Shown here: positions 31,924-42,140 of the stretch, in pieces
How positions within the stretch are numbered: position 1 is the stretch's first letter
Layout of the letters: each line of letters opens with the position of its first letter
NCBI GenBank assembly: GCA_024167805.1
Contig: CP099988.1
Span: 1,558,001-1,622,000, forward strand
Length of the DNA stretch: 64,000 bases
Direction: 5' to 3'
DNA from: Methanobacterium sp. ERen5
GTDB taxonomy: Archaea > Methanobacteriota > Methanobacteria > Methanobacteriales > Methanobacteriaceae
Notes under the pieces: generated by a model
Told to the model about the DNA's origin: nothing
Database searches by the model: none
What the model saw: the letters and a program-made list of their open reading frames with translations, nothing else
Program-made: the position numbers and the translations under genes

Positions 31924-33076
31924 GTGTTAAAAATGGAAACAACAAAACTAACAAGAATTACTGATTTAATGACTCATTTTGCAGTTAATACAGGTTTAGA
32001 TCCAGAATTTTCATCACCTGTGAGGTATCTATGGACAGATGCTTTTGCAGTATGTAACTACATGGGACTTTACAACTCAACAGGTGACACTCATTATCTT
32101 GATCTTGGAACAAAACTCATTAACCAAGTTCATCAAGTGCTTGGTAAGTTAAGAGATAAATCTGGTTGGATAAGCGGGTTAGACAAAAAAACAGGAGAAA
32201 AACATCCAACCATAGGTGGACTGAGAATAGGAAAAAAATGGAGGAAAGGGAGCAAAATCAAGCCTATGATGAAATTCTCGAGTGGGAAAGGGATGGTCAA
32301 TACTACCACTACATAACCAAATGGATACATGCGCTCAACATCACGGCCAAGATATCTGGTGATACAAAATATCTTCAATGGGCTGGAGAGTTACTTAAAA
32401 CAGCCCATGATGCATTCACATACTCCCCGGCCCCAAACTTTCCATCGAGACTCTATTGGAAGATGAGTGTGGATCTAAAACGGCCACTTGTAAGTTCCAT
32501 GGGGCAGCAAGATCCCATGGACGGCTATGTAACCTACAAAGAAACAGAAACCATATCTGGCATGTTTGATGGTCAAAAATATGAAAGGGAAATCAATGAA
32601 ATTAGTACCATATGCAAGATGATGGATCTTAAAACCAATGATCCCCTTGGTATTGGGGGACTTCTGACAGATGCAACTAGAACAACCCAGTTGATGGTTC
32701 ATGGATCCATTAAAAAACCTGAAATATTGGAAAATCTTCTGAACTCTGCACTCCTAGGTATCAAATCATACAGAGGCACGGATCAACTAGCCTTAAATCC
32801 GGAACATAGGTTGGCATTCCGTGAACTTGGCCTTTCAATAGGTTTTAAGGGATTAAATCTAATGGAAAAATGCATAGAAAACAATACAGAAATTTTCCTA
32901 TCAACCCCCTGAAGCAGTTAAAACAGCTTCAAAACTATCAATATATGGTCAGATACATCGATGAATTCTGGTTAGATCCTAAAAATCAGGAAACCATGAA
33001 CTGGAAAGAACACAGGGACATTAATACTGTAATGCTTGCAACTACCCTGTATCCAGATGGATTTTTAATAATTTAG
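31924..33076 (+). CDS. Unrecognised alpha-rich enzyme-like protein, possible (alpha/alpha)6 barrel (two frame breaks)
   Basis: About 384 residues after adding one A at 32232-32238 and one C at 32905-32909. The start is GTG 31924 or ATG 31933. Visible pieces: YLWTDAFAVCNYMGLYNSTGD, then LDLGTKLINQVHQVLG, HYITKWIHALNITAKISGD, LQWAGELLKTAHDAF, SSMGQQDPMDGYV, DPLGIGGLLTDATRTTQL, and a C-terminal YIDEFWLDPK..HRDINTVML. The regular aromatic-rich helices and DAF/HYITKW spacing resemble (alpha/alpha)6 toroid enzymes such as glycoside hydrolases or epimerases, but I do not recognise the family and no catalytic pair is certain. It has no signal peptide, so it is cytoplasmic. It is divergent from the ArsR gene. 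Confidence 0.65.
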
Positions 33077-33097
33077 CCAAAAAGTATGAAATAAAAA

Positions 33098-33742
33098 TTA
33101 AGTTGGCAGGTTATTAGAATTTGAATTACTTTGGACCGGAGTTGAATTTATAGGGGTGATGTTTGCTGAATTATCAGGGGTGGAACTGTTGCTTTGGTTG
33201 TTTGATGGGCTTGTGAATGGAACACTCACAACTGTAGGTACGGCTATGGGTGTTGCTTCCATATACCTGGCAGTTATCTTAGGTATTATGAGCTGTCCAT
33301 TGGAAATTGAAACGTAGTTGTAAGTTCCGATCACATCTCCATAAACTGTTACAATGTCCCCGGCCTTAAACTGAGTTTGGGCATTGTAGCTTACAAATAT
33401 AAGATCAGAAGTTGACCAACCCCCATTAACTGGGGTTACAGACATCACTATTTGCGTTTTCCCGTTGTTGGAGTTTATGGAAACTATTTTTCCACTAAAT
33501 TTTACATGTTGACCATTGTACTTTCCAATGTTGGTACTTAGCTCCTGATATCCAACTGAGATACATGAGGCTTCGTACTGAGTGAGATCATTTCCAGTCA
33601 GTGGTGCATCTGCATAAACAAGATTGAAAACTAGTAGGGCTATTAATATAATTACCACAGCTGCTGCTATGATAATTCCAATTTTGTTTCTAAAACTCTG
33701 ATCAAAAAACCAGTTTATAAAATCCTGCAATCGGTCCCTCAC
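33098..33742 (-). CDS. Membrane-anchored OB-fold-like protein
   Basis: 214 residues. GTG start with AGAGGGG upstream. Residues about 19-43 are one transmembrane helix after a basic and aromatic cytoplasmic start. The exterior part (about 60-160) has the pattern of a small OB-type barrel: GQHVKFSGKIVSINSNNGKTQIVM, then FKAGDIVTVYGDVIGTYNYVS. A Ser/Asn/Thr/Pro-rich tail ends the protein. The fold resembles the tRNA_anti-like/OB modules seen in other archaeal and bacterial cell-surface proteins; the ligand is unknown. It lies 83 bases downstream of the ASCH-TPR gene. Confidence 0.65.
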   Translation of the reverse strand: MRDRLQDFINWFFDQSFRNKIGIIIAAAVVIILIALLVFNLVYADAPLTGNDLTQYEASCISVGYQELSTNIGKYNGQHVKFSGKIVSINSNNGKTQIVMSVTPVNGGWSTSDLIFVSYNAQTQFKAGDIVTVYGDVIGTYNYVSISNGQLIIPKITARYMEATPIAVPTVVSVPFTSPSNNQSNSSTPDNSANITPINSTPVQSNSNSNNLPT

Positions 33743-33825
33743 ATTAACCCCTCTACCATTTAAACAAATATTCTATAGTTAACTGTTAAATTTCCAGATA
33801 AATAAAGTTAAACCCATTTCTTGTA

Positions 33826-35004
33826 TCATAGATTCTCAAGACATTCATCCTTGAGTATTTTCGCATCTTCATTGGATGGATTTATAACCAGTGCTCTTCT
33901 GAAACATTCAATGGCCTTCTCGTAATGATTGAGTTCGAGTAATGCAACTCCCTTGTTACAGATGAATGCATCGTTTCCATTTTCATGTTTAATGGCTTCA
34001 TTGTAACATTTCAAGGCTTCCCCATACCTTCCAAGTTCCATGAGTGCATTGCCCTTTCTGTTCCACATTGCAGCATCAGGTGATAAATCAAGACAAAGTT
34101 CAAGGGCCTTATCATAACAGCCCAGAGCTTCTTCAATTCTTTCTAATTCTGATAGAATGTTGCCTTTAGCATTCCAAACATCAGGATCTTCAGGGTTAAT
34201 TAGGAGTATTTTATTGTAACATTCCAGTGCAGAGTTCAGTTCACCCAACATTTCCAAGATAAAACCCCTCCAGTACAGTATTATCTCGTTGGAATCATCG
34301 ATCTTCATGGCTTTATCATTGCATTTTAAAGCCATTTGGGGTTGATTTGAATTTAAAAGTGCGATGGCCTTGTTGTTGTAGAGATACTCATTGTTGGAAT
34401 CTAGTTCAATTGCCTTGTTGTAACAATCCACAGCTTCTTTGAACCTTCCAAGTCTTGAAAGATTGTCCCCTTTTTTATTTAGCAGATAAATATCATTTGG
34501 ATCAAATTTGAGGGCTGCAGAATAACAGGCCACAGATTTGTTGTATTTGCCCACATCAAACAGTATGTCTGCTCTTTTTGTTATGAGGGATTTTTCATCG
34601 ATCTTTTTACCTTCCCATTCCTCGATGGGAAGTTTCTTAAATCTTATAACTTGAAACAGTGACGAATCTTCAGTATCTTCAGGATATATCTTTCTGAAAT
34701 CTGTTTCAAGTTCCTTTGCTGTTGAATATCCTTCTTCTTTAGCCAGGGAATCATTTTTAATAAGATCTCCAAATTTAACTACTTCAACATCAGTTACCAC
34801 GGCCTCGAAAAGTTTTTTTCTTTCTTTTGACACAAGGTTCCAGTAGCAGTGCAATCTGTCACCGGGAATTAATGGTTTTTTCCATAGTTTCCGTATAGTT
34901 GCGGTTTTCTGACCAGTTATAAGTTCAACATGACGGCTTCCAAAGAGTAAAATTGGTATATAAGACACCTTCTTTAATTTATTATTACTACTTAATTGTC
35001 TCAA
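33826..35004 (-). CDS. ASCH domain fused to TPR repeats
   Basis: 392 residues. The N-terminal 115 residues are an ASCH domain (LLFGSRHVELITGQKTATIR, LIPGDRLHCYWN, FRKIYPEDTEDSSLFQVIRF), a PUA-like fold that binds RNA or nucleotides. From about residue 130 there are roughly seven tetratricopeptide repeats (KSVACYSAALKFDPND, EAVDCYNKAIELDSNN, EALKCYNEAIKHENGN and others), a protein-binding solenoid. The TTG start overlaps the stop of the upstream activase gene as TTGA, which indicates coupled translation. The fusion suggests an RNA- or nucleotide-sensing adaptor; that role is inference. Confidence 0.8.
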   Translation of the reverse strand: MRQLSSNNKLKKVSYIPILLFGSRHVELITGQKTATIRKLWKKPLIPGDRLHCYWNLVSKERKKLFEAVVTDVEVVKFGDLIKNDSLAKEEGYSTAKELETDFRKIYPEDTEDSSLFQVIRFKKLPIEEWEGKKIDEKSLITKRADILFDVGKYNKSVACYSAALKFDPNDIYLLNKKGDNLSRLGRFKEAVDCYNKAIELDSNNEYLYNNKAIALLNSNQPQMALKCNDKAMKIDDSNEIILYWRGFILEMLGELNSALECYNKILLINPEDPDVWNAKGNILSELERIEEALGCYDKALELCLDLSPDAAMWNRKGNALMELGRYGEALKCYNEAIKHENGNDAFICNKGVALLELNHYEKAIECFRRALVINPSNEDAKILKDECLENL

Positions 35005-35735
35005 CTAGATATTATTTCTTCTCCAAACTCGTAGGTTTTGATATGAATATCATCCAAGTAAGGCTTCAATGATTCTGCAATTTTCTTGACATCATCCCTC
35101 AAGGGCATAACAGTTTCTAATAACTTTTCATCAAGCACACTTTTACTATTGAACTGTTGTAGGGTGTACATGTCACACTGGATTGATTTTGCAATTTCAA
35201 CAATGTCTTCAGGTTCCATGATGCCAGGGACGTAGGTTGTTCTGCACTCAAGAAATGTATCTGGATCTTCGTTGCAAATTTTCATGCTGGATCTGACCTG
35301 TGATCCTATGGCTTCACCTATGATCTGTTCATATTTATTGAAGGGTGCTTTAATATCCATAGCAACATAATCAATCAGTTTAATCATTTTTTCAAGTTTT
35401 TCAGGGTAGTATCCATTTGTATCAAGTTTAGTTGATAGTTCAAGGGATTTAGCATGTTTTAAAATTTTAAACACTTGGATATCCTGCATTAATGGTTCTC
35501 CACCACTTATCACAACACTGTCTATGAAATCAATAGATTCCTCAATTGTCTGGAATATCTCTTCCAATTGATAGACATCTCCCCCATCTATAATTTCAGA
35601 ATTATGGCAGTACGGACATTTTAACATGCATTTAGCTGTGAAGATTACCAATGCCATTTTGCCTGAAAACTCAATGGAAGATATTACCATGCCTCCAATT
35701 TCAATGGAGCTGTCACAGGATCCTTCTTTATTCAT
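35001..35735 (-). CDS. nrdG: Radical-SAM activating enzyme, anaerobic ribonucleotide reductase activase type
   Basis: 244 residues with the radical-SAM cluster motif CMLKCPYC (C-x3-C-x2-C) near residue 37, the GGEPLMQ motif that binds SAM, and DTNGYYPEKLEKM. This matches the family annotated as anaerobic ribonucleoside-triphosphate reductase activating protein, which generates a glycyl radical on NrdD. No nrdD gene is in the window, so another glycyl-radical or SAM target remains possible. Downstream it overlaps the ASCH-TPR gene; upstream hisC ends eight bases before it. Confidence 0.8.
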   Translation of the reverse strand: MNKEGSCDSSIEIGGMVISSIEFSGKMALVIFTAKCMLKCPYCHNSEIIDGGDVYQLEEIFQTIEESIDFIDSVVISGGEPLMQDIQVFKILKHAKSLELSTKLDTNGYYPEKLEKMIKLIDYVAMDIKAPFNKYEQIIGEAIGSQVRSSMKICNEDPDTFLECRTTYVPGIMEPEDIVEIAKSIQCDMYTLQQFNSKSVLDEKLLETVMPLRDDVKKIAESLKPYLDDIHIKTYEFGEEIISS

Positions 35736-35743
35736 GTTAAACC

Positions 35744-36844
35744 TTAATTAATTAGTTTTCCCAAAATTTTTATGAATCTTTCATCTTCTTCGATGGTTCC
35801 AACACTGACACGTATCCAGTACTCGTCAAGTCCCTTAAACGAAGTGCAGTCCCTTACAATAACACCTTCTTTCATGAGTTTTAGGGTGAGTTCTTTGGCT
35901 GTGAGGCCTGTTTTTCTTACATCCACTAAGATGTAGTTGGATGCTGATTCATAAACAGTTAATTCACTAAATTTAGACATTTCAGTGTATAATAATTCTC
36001 TGCTTTTTAAACTAAGCTCTGTTGATTTTTTGATATAGTCTGCGTCGTTTAATGTGGCGCTTGCAGCCACTTCAGAAAGTTTTGTGAGGCTGAAAACTGG
36101 TTTTACACGGTACATGTATTCTATGACTGCTGGATTGGAGAGGCCATAGCCAATTCTCATCCCTGCAAGTCCAAGCACCTTGGAAAATGTCCTGAGTATG
36201 AGTACGTTCTCGTATTTTTCCAGAAGATCTACGTTTGTATCGTCTGAAAATTCTATGTAGGCTTCATCAACCACGACCAGTGCATCGGTATTTTCAATTA
36301 TTTTAATTAGATCCTGCCTTGGAATCAAACCCCCTGTAGGGTTGTTTGGTGTGCATAGGAAGATTAATCTGGTTTTAGGGGTTATGGCATCTAAAACAGA
36401 ATTAACATTTAGACTGTTGGTTGGAACATCCCATTTGGCGTATACAGGCACAGCGCCCTGAATTTTAAGCATGAATTCGTAGTACATGTAACCTGGAATT
36501 GGTACTATGAATTCATCACCGGGTTCTGTGAAGGCCTTTCCAAGAACATCTATGATTTCGTCGGCTCCATCACCTCCAATAATAACATTTGATGGAGATA
36601 CTTGGGAATACTCAGCAATTTTTCCTTTAAGAGTTTCTAAATTGGATTCTGGATACTGGTGGATGAGCTTAAGATTTTTCTTAAGAACTTCAACAGCCAT
36701 TGGTGAAGGTCCCATTGGGTTCTCATTACTGCCTAGTTTAATTATATTTTCAGGTTTTAAACCGTAGGTTTTTGCAATGTCGTCCACTGATCTTCCTGGA
36801 ACGTATGGATCAAGTTCTTTAACTACTTTGTTAATTTTAATCAT
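35744..36844 (-). CDS. hisC: Histidinol-phosphate aminotransferase
   Basis: 366 residues, a fold-type I aminotransferase. Key features: GSNENPMGPSPMAVE at the N-terminus, GGDGADEIIDVLG, CTPNNPTGGLIP, VVVDEAYIEFS with the PLP-ring Asp, and FSKVLGLAGMRIGYGL with the PLP Lys near residue 220. It converts imidazole-acetol phosphate and glutamate to histidinol phosphate in histidine synthesis; related enzymes can act on aromatic amino acids. The ATG overlaps the end of the gamma-carbonic anhydrase gene by eight bases. No other his genes are nearby. Confidence 0.9.
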   Translation of the reverse strand: MIKINKVVKELDPYVPGRSVDDIAKTYGLKPENIIKLGSNENPMGPSPMAVEVLKKNLKLIHQYPESNLETLKGKIAEYSQVSPSNVIIGGDGADEIIDVLGKAFTEPGDEFIVPIPGYMYYEFMLKIQGAVPVYAKWDVPTNSLNVNSVLDAITPKTRLIFLCTPNNPTGGLIPRQDLIKIIENTDALVVVDEAYIEFSDDTNVDLLEKYENVLILRTFSKVLGLAGMRIGYGLSNPAVIEYMYRVKPVFSLTKLSEVAASATLNDADYIKKSTELSLKSRELLYTEMSKFSELTVYESASNYILVDVRKTGLTAKELTLKLMKEGVIVRDCTSFKGLDEYWIRVSVGTIEEDERFIKILGKLIN

Positions 36845-37322
36845 TTAAATCACTTCTAATAGCCATTTTAGAGTATCTGATGGCGTTGTTTGTTATGTTT
36901 TCAATTTCTTCGTTGTTGAGGGTTCTCACGGCCTTTGCTGGAACTCCGAGTATGAGGCTGTTTTCAGGAAATTCATGGTTTTCAGTTACCAATGCTCCAG
37001 CCCCAACAATGCTGTTTTTCCTAATTAAGGCCCCATTTAACACTGTTGCATTCATTCCAATCAAACAGTTGTCTTCTATGTCACATCCATGGAGCACAGC
37101 AGCGTGTCCCACTGAAACCTTGTTACCAATTGTGAGTGGATAACCTTTAGACGAGTGCAGGACACAGTTGTCCTGAACATTGGAACATTTTCCAATTTTT
37201 ATGGGCTCTATATCTCCCCTTAGCACTGCATTGTACCATACTGATGATTTTTCATCTATGGAAACATTTCCATTAACTACTGATCCTTCAAATGAGGTAT
37301 ACTTTTTAGATCCCATTTTCAA
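36837..37322 (-). CDS. Gamma-carbonic anhydrase family protein
   Basis: 161 residues of left-handed parallel beta-helix hexapeptide repeats. The metal-binding histidines are visible in VLHSSKG and VGHAAVLHGC, as expected for the gamma class. Starts at TTG 37322 or ATG 37316 are both possible. Proteins of this short type (no acidic loop) are often called YrdA/CaiE-like and not all are active enzymes. It sits between the nucleotidylyltransferase gene and hisC in the same direction. Confidence 0.85.
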   Translation of the reverse strand: MKMGSKKYTSFEGSVVNGNVSIDEKSSVWYNAVLRGDIEPIKIGKCSNVQDNCVLHSSKGYPLTIGNKVSVGHAAVLHGCDIEDNCLIGMNATVLNGALIRKNSIVGAGALVTENHEFPENSLILGVPAKAVRTLNNEEIENITNNAIRYSKMAIRSDLND

Positions 37323-37365
37323 CTCATTTCCTTAAATTTTTTTGTTAGATCCATCTGATGGTTAT

Positions 37366-38645
37366 TTATTTGGATTTATTATTTTCAATTATTTGATGTT
37401 CCTGAATTGCAATCAACAGTTTGTTTGATTCCAAGTCTTTGCTTAGAATTACCCCTGCACCTATCCTGGAATTCACACCCACCTTAACACCGGGATTGAA
37501 ACTGCTGTTTATACCAGTTTTCACACCATCTCCAAATACAACACCCATTTTTCTCCGGCCAGAATCGATTTTTTCATTTTTCACAACGATTTTAACGTTT
37601 CCATCGTCAAATCTGAGATTTGCTATGTTGGTACCTGCGGCTATGTTGCAGTTTGACCCTATTATTGAGTCTCCAACGTAACTCAGATGGTTTACATTTG
37701 TGTTGTCCATGATTATGGAATTTTTCAGCTCCACAGCATTTCCAACACTCACATTGTTGCCTAAGCTGGTGTACTTTCTCATGAAGCTGTTGGGACCTAT
37801 ATCACAATCTTCCCCTATGTACACGGGCCCCATGATGTAACAACCCGACCTTACAACACTGTTTTTGCCTATAAATACTGGGCCATGTATTGTTACGCCA
37901 TCTTCAACTTCTCCCTGTATATCTGTTTTAAGATCCTTTAGGAAGTGTTCATTAACATCTAGAAGTTCCCATGGTCTTCCAATATCTATCCATCTGTTGC
38001 TTGATCGAAGTCCCATCACATTTTCATCTTCATTCATCTGCAGCTGGAGGGAATCCGTGATTTCATATTCTGCCCTTAAGGACTTTGGTGTTTGATCGAT
38101 TGCATCGAAGATTTGATCATCGAAGAGGTATATTCCTGCATTGATGAGGTTGCTTGGAGCCTCTTCTTTTTTGGTTTTTCAACTATTCTGACTATCCTGT
38201 TTCCATTTAATTCTACAACACCAAAGGATGATGGATCCTCAACTTCTGTAAGCACCAACATAGATCTGGCATTTTCTTCCCTGTAACCATCAATAAGATC
38301 GGTTATTAAGGCGGGATCAACAATAATATCTCCGTTGAGTGTTATGAATTGTCCATGAACATGTTTTCTTGCAGAACCTATTGCATGTGCAGTTCCAAGC
38401 CGGTCTTCTTGGGTAACGTAGCTGATTTTAACACCGATATCTGTACCATCTTTAAAATGGTTCTTTATCACATCTTCATGATATCCAACCACCAGGGTTA
38501 TCTCATCCACACCCGCATCACGCAGCGACTCAATATTATATTGTAAAATAGGTTTTCCACCAATTTGAAGCATTGTTTTAGGCTTTGTAATGGTAAGTGG
38601 CCTCATTCTTGTTCCTTCACCCGCAGTGAGTATGATTGCTTTCAT
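37366..38645 (-). CDS. glmU: GlmU-like sugar-1-phosphate nucleotidylyltransferase/acyltransferase (one frame break)
   Basis: About 426 residues after restoring one A on the coding strand (T6 on the plus strand, 38167-38172), joining IVEKPKK to EEAPSNLINAGIYLFDD. The N-terminal domain (1-230) is a nucleotidyltransferase with LTAGEGTRMRPLT and KPILQYNIESL; from about 245 the chain is left-handed beta-helix with hexapeptide repeats (VFIGKNSVVRSGCYI, VYIGEDCDIGPN). In archaea such proteins are bifunctional glucosamine-1-phosphate acetyltransferase/UTP transferases or glucose-1-phosphate thymidylyl-type enzymes. Next to the phosphosugar mutase gene, synthesis of UDP-GlcNAc for pseudomurein and glycans is the likely role. 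Confidence 0.82.
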
Positions 38646-38836
38646 AACTTATAAACCCCATTGAAAATCCTTTAAAAGAATAACTCTTAATTATTAAAGT
38701 ATATTATCTAAGATGTATAATTATTTTGTTGAACCCTATAATAAATCTTATAATATGCTGTTTTTTACAAAGTAGTCAGAACAGAAAAATTTGTTTGATA
38801 AAAAAAATTAGTTGAAAAAAGAAAAAAGTATTCAAT

Positions 38837-40191
38837 CTATAAGATGTCTTCTATGAATTCTGCACATTGATCCCTGATCATCCGGGCCTTTTCATCACTA
38901 GTTGCCTCTAGTGTGATCCTTACATAGGATTCTGTACCGGACGGCCTAATAAGTACCCAGCTTCCATCAACCATTGAAATTCTGACACCGTCTATTCGAT
39001 TTACATCAACCACATCATCAAATAGATTGTGAAGTTCGTCTTGAACCTTCAACATGATGATCTCTTTCTGATAATTTTCACAGATGATCTTGTCTCTTAT
39101 GGTTGGAAAACTTGGCACCGAACTCAGCTGTTTGGAAAGTGAACCATTGAGTTGAACCAGTTCTATCACCCTGAGTGCTGAAAGAATTCCATCGGGACAC
39201 ATACAGAAGTTGGGATGTATCCATGTGCCTGAAGGTTCTCCTCCAAAACTCGCAGAAGCATCAACAATGGTTTCTGCAACGTGCACATCACCCACCTTAG
39301 TTCTTATAACTTTCCCATTAACTTCTTCCATACATTTATCGGTACATAGAGATGCATCTACTGTTGTAACAACTACGCCCCCTATTTCACGGGATACGAT
39401 TGCTAAAAGTTTGTCAAAATCAGCCATATCTCCGTTTTCATCTATGGCTATCATTCGATCTGCATCACCATCATGTGCTATTCCAATTTCAGCCCCTGTA
39501 GCTTTCACAACCTTCATGAGTTCTTGAAGATTTTTTTGTGAAGGTTCAGGCATCCTTCCTGGGAAAAATCCATCAGGATGGGAGTTTATTGATACAACGT
39601 CACAACCTGCTTTTCTGAGTATTAATGGTGATAAGTAGGATGCTGCACCATTTGCACAGTCCACAACAACCTTGGTACCTGGTTTGATTGTGATTTGTTT
39701 TAGAATATCATTAATATAATCGTTTACAACATCTTCATTTTCTTCAATCAATCCAATATCTTGCCATGAAACAGTTTTGAAGATTTTTTGTGCACGATCT
39801 CCTCAATGGTCCTTTCTTGTTCCTGCCTGTAGGCCATTCCATCGGGGTTCCACAACTTTATTCCATTGTACTCTGGTGGATTGTGGGATGCAGTGATCAT
39901 CACTCCGGCATCTGCATTTAACTTAATGGTTGCATAACCAACAAGGGGTGTTGGTGCCATTCCGAGTTTTACAACGTTGCAACCACATTCAAGGATTCCT
40001 GCAGTAATCGCATTTTCCATCATGATATTTGATGTCCTGGAATCATATCCAAGCACAATTTTACCGCCTTTACCACCTATGTAAGATGCTACTGCTCTTC
40101 CAACATCTACTGCGAGTTCAAGGCTGATATCTTCACCAACCTTTCCCCTTATTCCGGATGTTCCAAATAATTTAGGAATTTCTAATGACAT
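38837..40191 (-). CDS. glmM: Phosphoglucosamine/phosphohexomutase (one frame break)
   Basis: About 451 residues after restoring one A on the coding strand (T6 on the plus strand, 39784-39789). An alpha-D-phosphohexomutase: FGTSGIRGKVGED at the N-terminus, catalytic phosphoserine loop TASHNPPEYNGIKLW near residue 98, metal loop AHDGDADRM, sugar loop GGEPSGTW, and the phosphate loop RPSGTESYVRI near the C-terminus. It interconverts hexosamine or hexose 6- and 1-phosphates. It is adjacent to the GlmU-like gene and 15 bases after the phosphoglycerate mutase gene, all leftward. The glmM name follows the context; phosphomannomutase activity cannot be excluded. Confidence 0.85.
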
Positions 40192-40206
40192 GGTTTGAAT
40201 GCTCCA

Positions 40207-41433
40207 TCAGGCTCCGAATTTTGTTGATTTGTTCATGAGGTCCATTAGTATGTCCATCACATTACTTCCCTGGATCCTGCAAAGACCTCCCTTTGCAGCA
40301 GCCCTCTCACTGAATATCTTCACATCGTCTACCTTAACTTCTGGGCCGTTTATGAGGATGGGAACTGGATCTCCAGTATGGTCCATGGTGGAAATAGGGG
40401 TTGAATGATCGGCAGTTAAAATGAAGTACGCATCTTCAATTTCCATTAATCTAGCCAGCATATCATCCACTTTTTCAATGAATTTGATTTTCTCATCCAA
40501 CTGTCCATCATGTCCGGCTTCGTCTGCACCATCAACATTTATCAATAGAAAATCGTAATCAAGGGCTGCTGTATCGAGAATTCCCCTTTCAATATTTTCA
40601 AGATTGGTGTCAATGCCTCCGGTGGCACCTTCGATTTCAATAAGATCCATACCAGTGATGTTACCAATTCCCTTGATCAATCCAGTTTCAGCTATACAAA
40701 CTGGTTTTAAACCATATTTATCTCCGAAGGGTTCTACATATGGTACTGCACCAGCACCCCTGGGGATGATTATGTTGGCAGGATTTTCACCGGCTTCAAT
40801 TCTTTCAAGGTTGATAGGAAGATCCTTCAAAACATCATAGGATTTGGAAACGATGGTATTCAAGATATTTGCAGTTCTTGCTGCTTCCTTTGTATCATCA
40901 AGGGGTACAACCTTTTTAGGGGGATTGCCTTCGTGTTTTGGATCTGCATCTGAAATTTGATCAGATAAGCCTTCTCCCCTTAAAACTAGAACTGCCCTGT
41001 GACCTGTGGATTCTTTGAAGATGACTTCAACATCATCTGCAATTACCATTCCATTTATGGTTGCTGCAATTTCTTCAGTACCTTCCCTTATTCTTCCAGC
41101 TCGTCTGTCAGTAATAATTCCATTGGAATCTGCAGTTGAGAAATTGCATCTGAATGCTATGTCTCCAGGAAGAACCTTCAACCCTACACCTGCAGCTTCA
41201 AACGGGCCCCTTCCTGTGTAAACTTCATAAGGGTCATATCCAAGAATTGATATGTGTGAGGTATCACTACCTGCCCTTATACCGGGTCTAATAGGGTCCA
41301 TTATTCCACATATTCCTCTTTCAACCATTTTGTCCATGTTAGGTGTTTTTGCGGCTTCAAGAGGTGTTTTATCTCCAAGTTCCTTTATGGGACGGTCTCC
41401 CATACCATCAATGATCATTATGATTCCTTTCAT
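40207..41433 (-). CDS. apgM: 2,3-bisphosphoglycerate-independent phosphoglycerate mutase, archaeal type
   Basis: 408 residues of the alkaline-phosphatase superfamily. MIIDGMGDRPI at the N-terminus supplies the metal-binding Asp, RAGSDTSHISILGYDP the phosphorylated Ser, and DGADEAGHDGQ and TADHSTPISTMDHTGDPVP the other metal ligands. It interconverts 3- and 2-phosphoglycerate in gluconeogenesis and glycolysis. The gene lies nine bases after the DUF92 gene and 15 bases before the phosphohexomutase gene, so they probably share a transcript. Confidence 0.92.
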   Translation of the reverse strand: MKGIIMIIDGMGDRPIKELGDKTPLEAAKTPNMDKMVERGICGIMDPIRPGIRAGSDTSHISILGYDPYEVYTGRGPFEAAGVGLKVLPGDIAFRCNFSTADSNGIITDRRAGRIREGTEEIAATINGMVIADDVEVIFKESTGHRAVLVLRGEGLSDQISDADPKHEGNPPKKVVPLDDTKEAARTANILNTIVSKSYDVLKDLPINLERIEAGENPANIIIPRGAGAVPYVEPFGDKYGLKPVCIAETGLIKGIGNITGMDLIEIEGATGGIDTNLENIERGILDTAALDYDFLLINVDGADEAGHDGQLDEKIKFIEKVDDMLARLMEIEDAYFILTADHSTPISTMDHTGDPVPILINGPEVKVDDVKIFSERAAAKGGLCRIQGSNVMDILMDLMNKSTKFGA

Positions 41434-41442
41434 TTATATCAC

Positions 41443-42111
41443 CTAAACCATTAAGATTCCAATTGCGGCTCCTGTTATGGTTGCTATGAGATTAACGTAC
41501 TCATTGGATATGTAATCTCTTCTTTCAAGAACAGCTCCAAGAATGCTGTCAACAAAGCATCCAACTGTTCCTGCAACTAAGGATATTTTCAGAGTTACGA
41601 ATGGGTCAGGGTATATTCCAAGTAAATATGCAGCCACTCCTATTATCCCTGCACCGATAATTCCAGCAGCTGTTCCAACCAATGAAATTCCCCCATCTGT
41701 TCCCGGAGGCACCTTCTTCAGTGTTGTGATGAGTCTTGGTTGTTTAACCACACCCACTTCACTTGCAAGGGTATCTGCAGTTGCAGTAGCTATAGATCCT
41801 ATGAATCCACCATAATTTCCAAAGGCAGCCATTATGAAGGCGACAATTCCGTTAGAAATAACATTTTTAAGGGTTCTTGTCCCTTCATAAACTCCTATTT
41901 TCTTTTTGTACTCATGTTTGTACTTGGTGGCAAGGAGCCCTAGAATTAGAAAAAGGAAAATTAACATCAGCCAGTTTGCACCGGCACTAAAAATAATTAT
42001 TATACCCATGACTATCATGAAAATGGATCCAAATAGATCTAGCGCTTTTTTTAAGTAGATAACAAGCCCTAGAACTACTATAAGGACCACATATTCCAGA
42101 GGATTAATCAT
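41443..42111 (-). CDS. DUF92 (TIGR00297) integral membrane protein
   Basis: 222 residues with six or seven hydrophobic segments. The conserved part includes GNYGGFIGSIATATADTLASEVGVV and KKVPPGTDGGISLVGTAAGIIGA, diagnostic of DUF92. The plant member VTE6 is a phytyl-phosphate kinase that uses CTP-related chemistry, so an isoprenoid-phosphate kinase role in archaeal lipid metabolism is possible; this is inference from the family. Leftward, between the eS1 gene (29-base gap) and apgM. Confidence 0.82.
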   Translation of the reverse strand: MINPLEYVVLIVVLGLVIYLKKALDLFGSIFMIVMGIIIIFSAGANWLMLIFLFLILGLLATKYKHEYKKKIGVYEGTRTLKNVISNGIVAFIMAAFGNYGGFIGSIATATADTLASEVGVVKQPRLITTLKKVPPGTDGGISLVGTAAGIIGAGIIGVAAYLLGIYPDPFVTLKISLVAGTVGCFVDSILGAVLERRDYISNEYVNLIATITGAAIGILMV

Positions 42112-42140
42112 ATATTTCCCGCATTATTATTTTTCCACAA

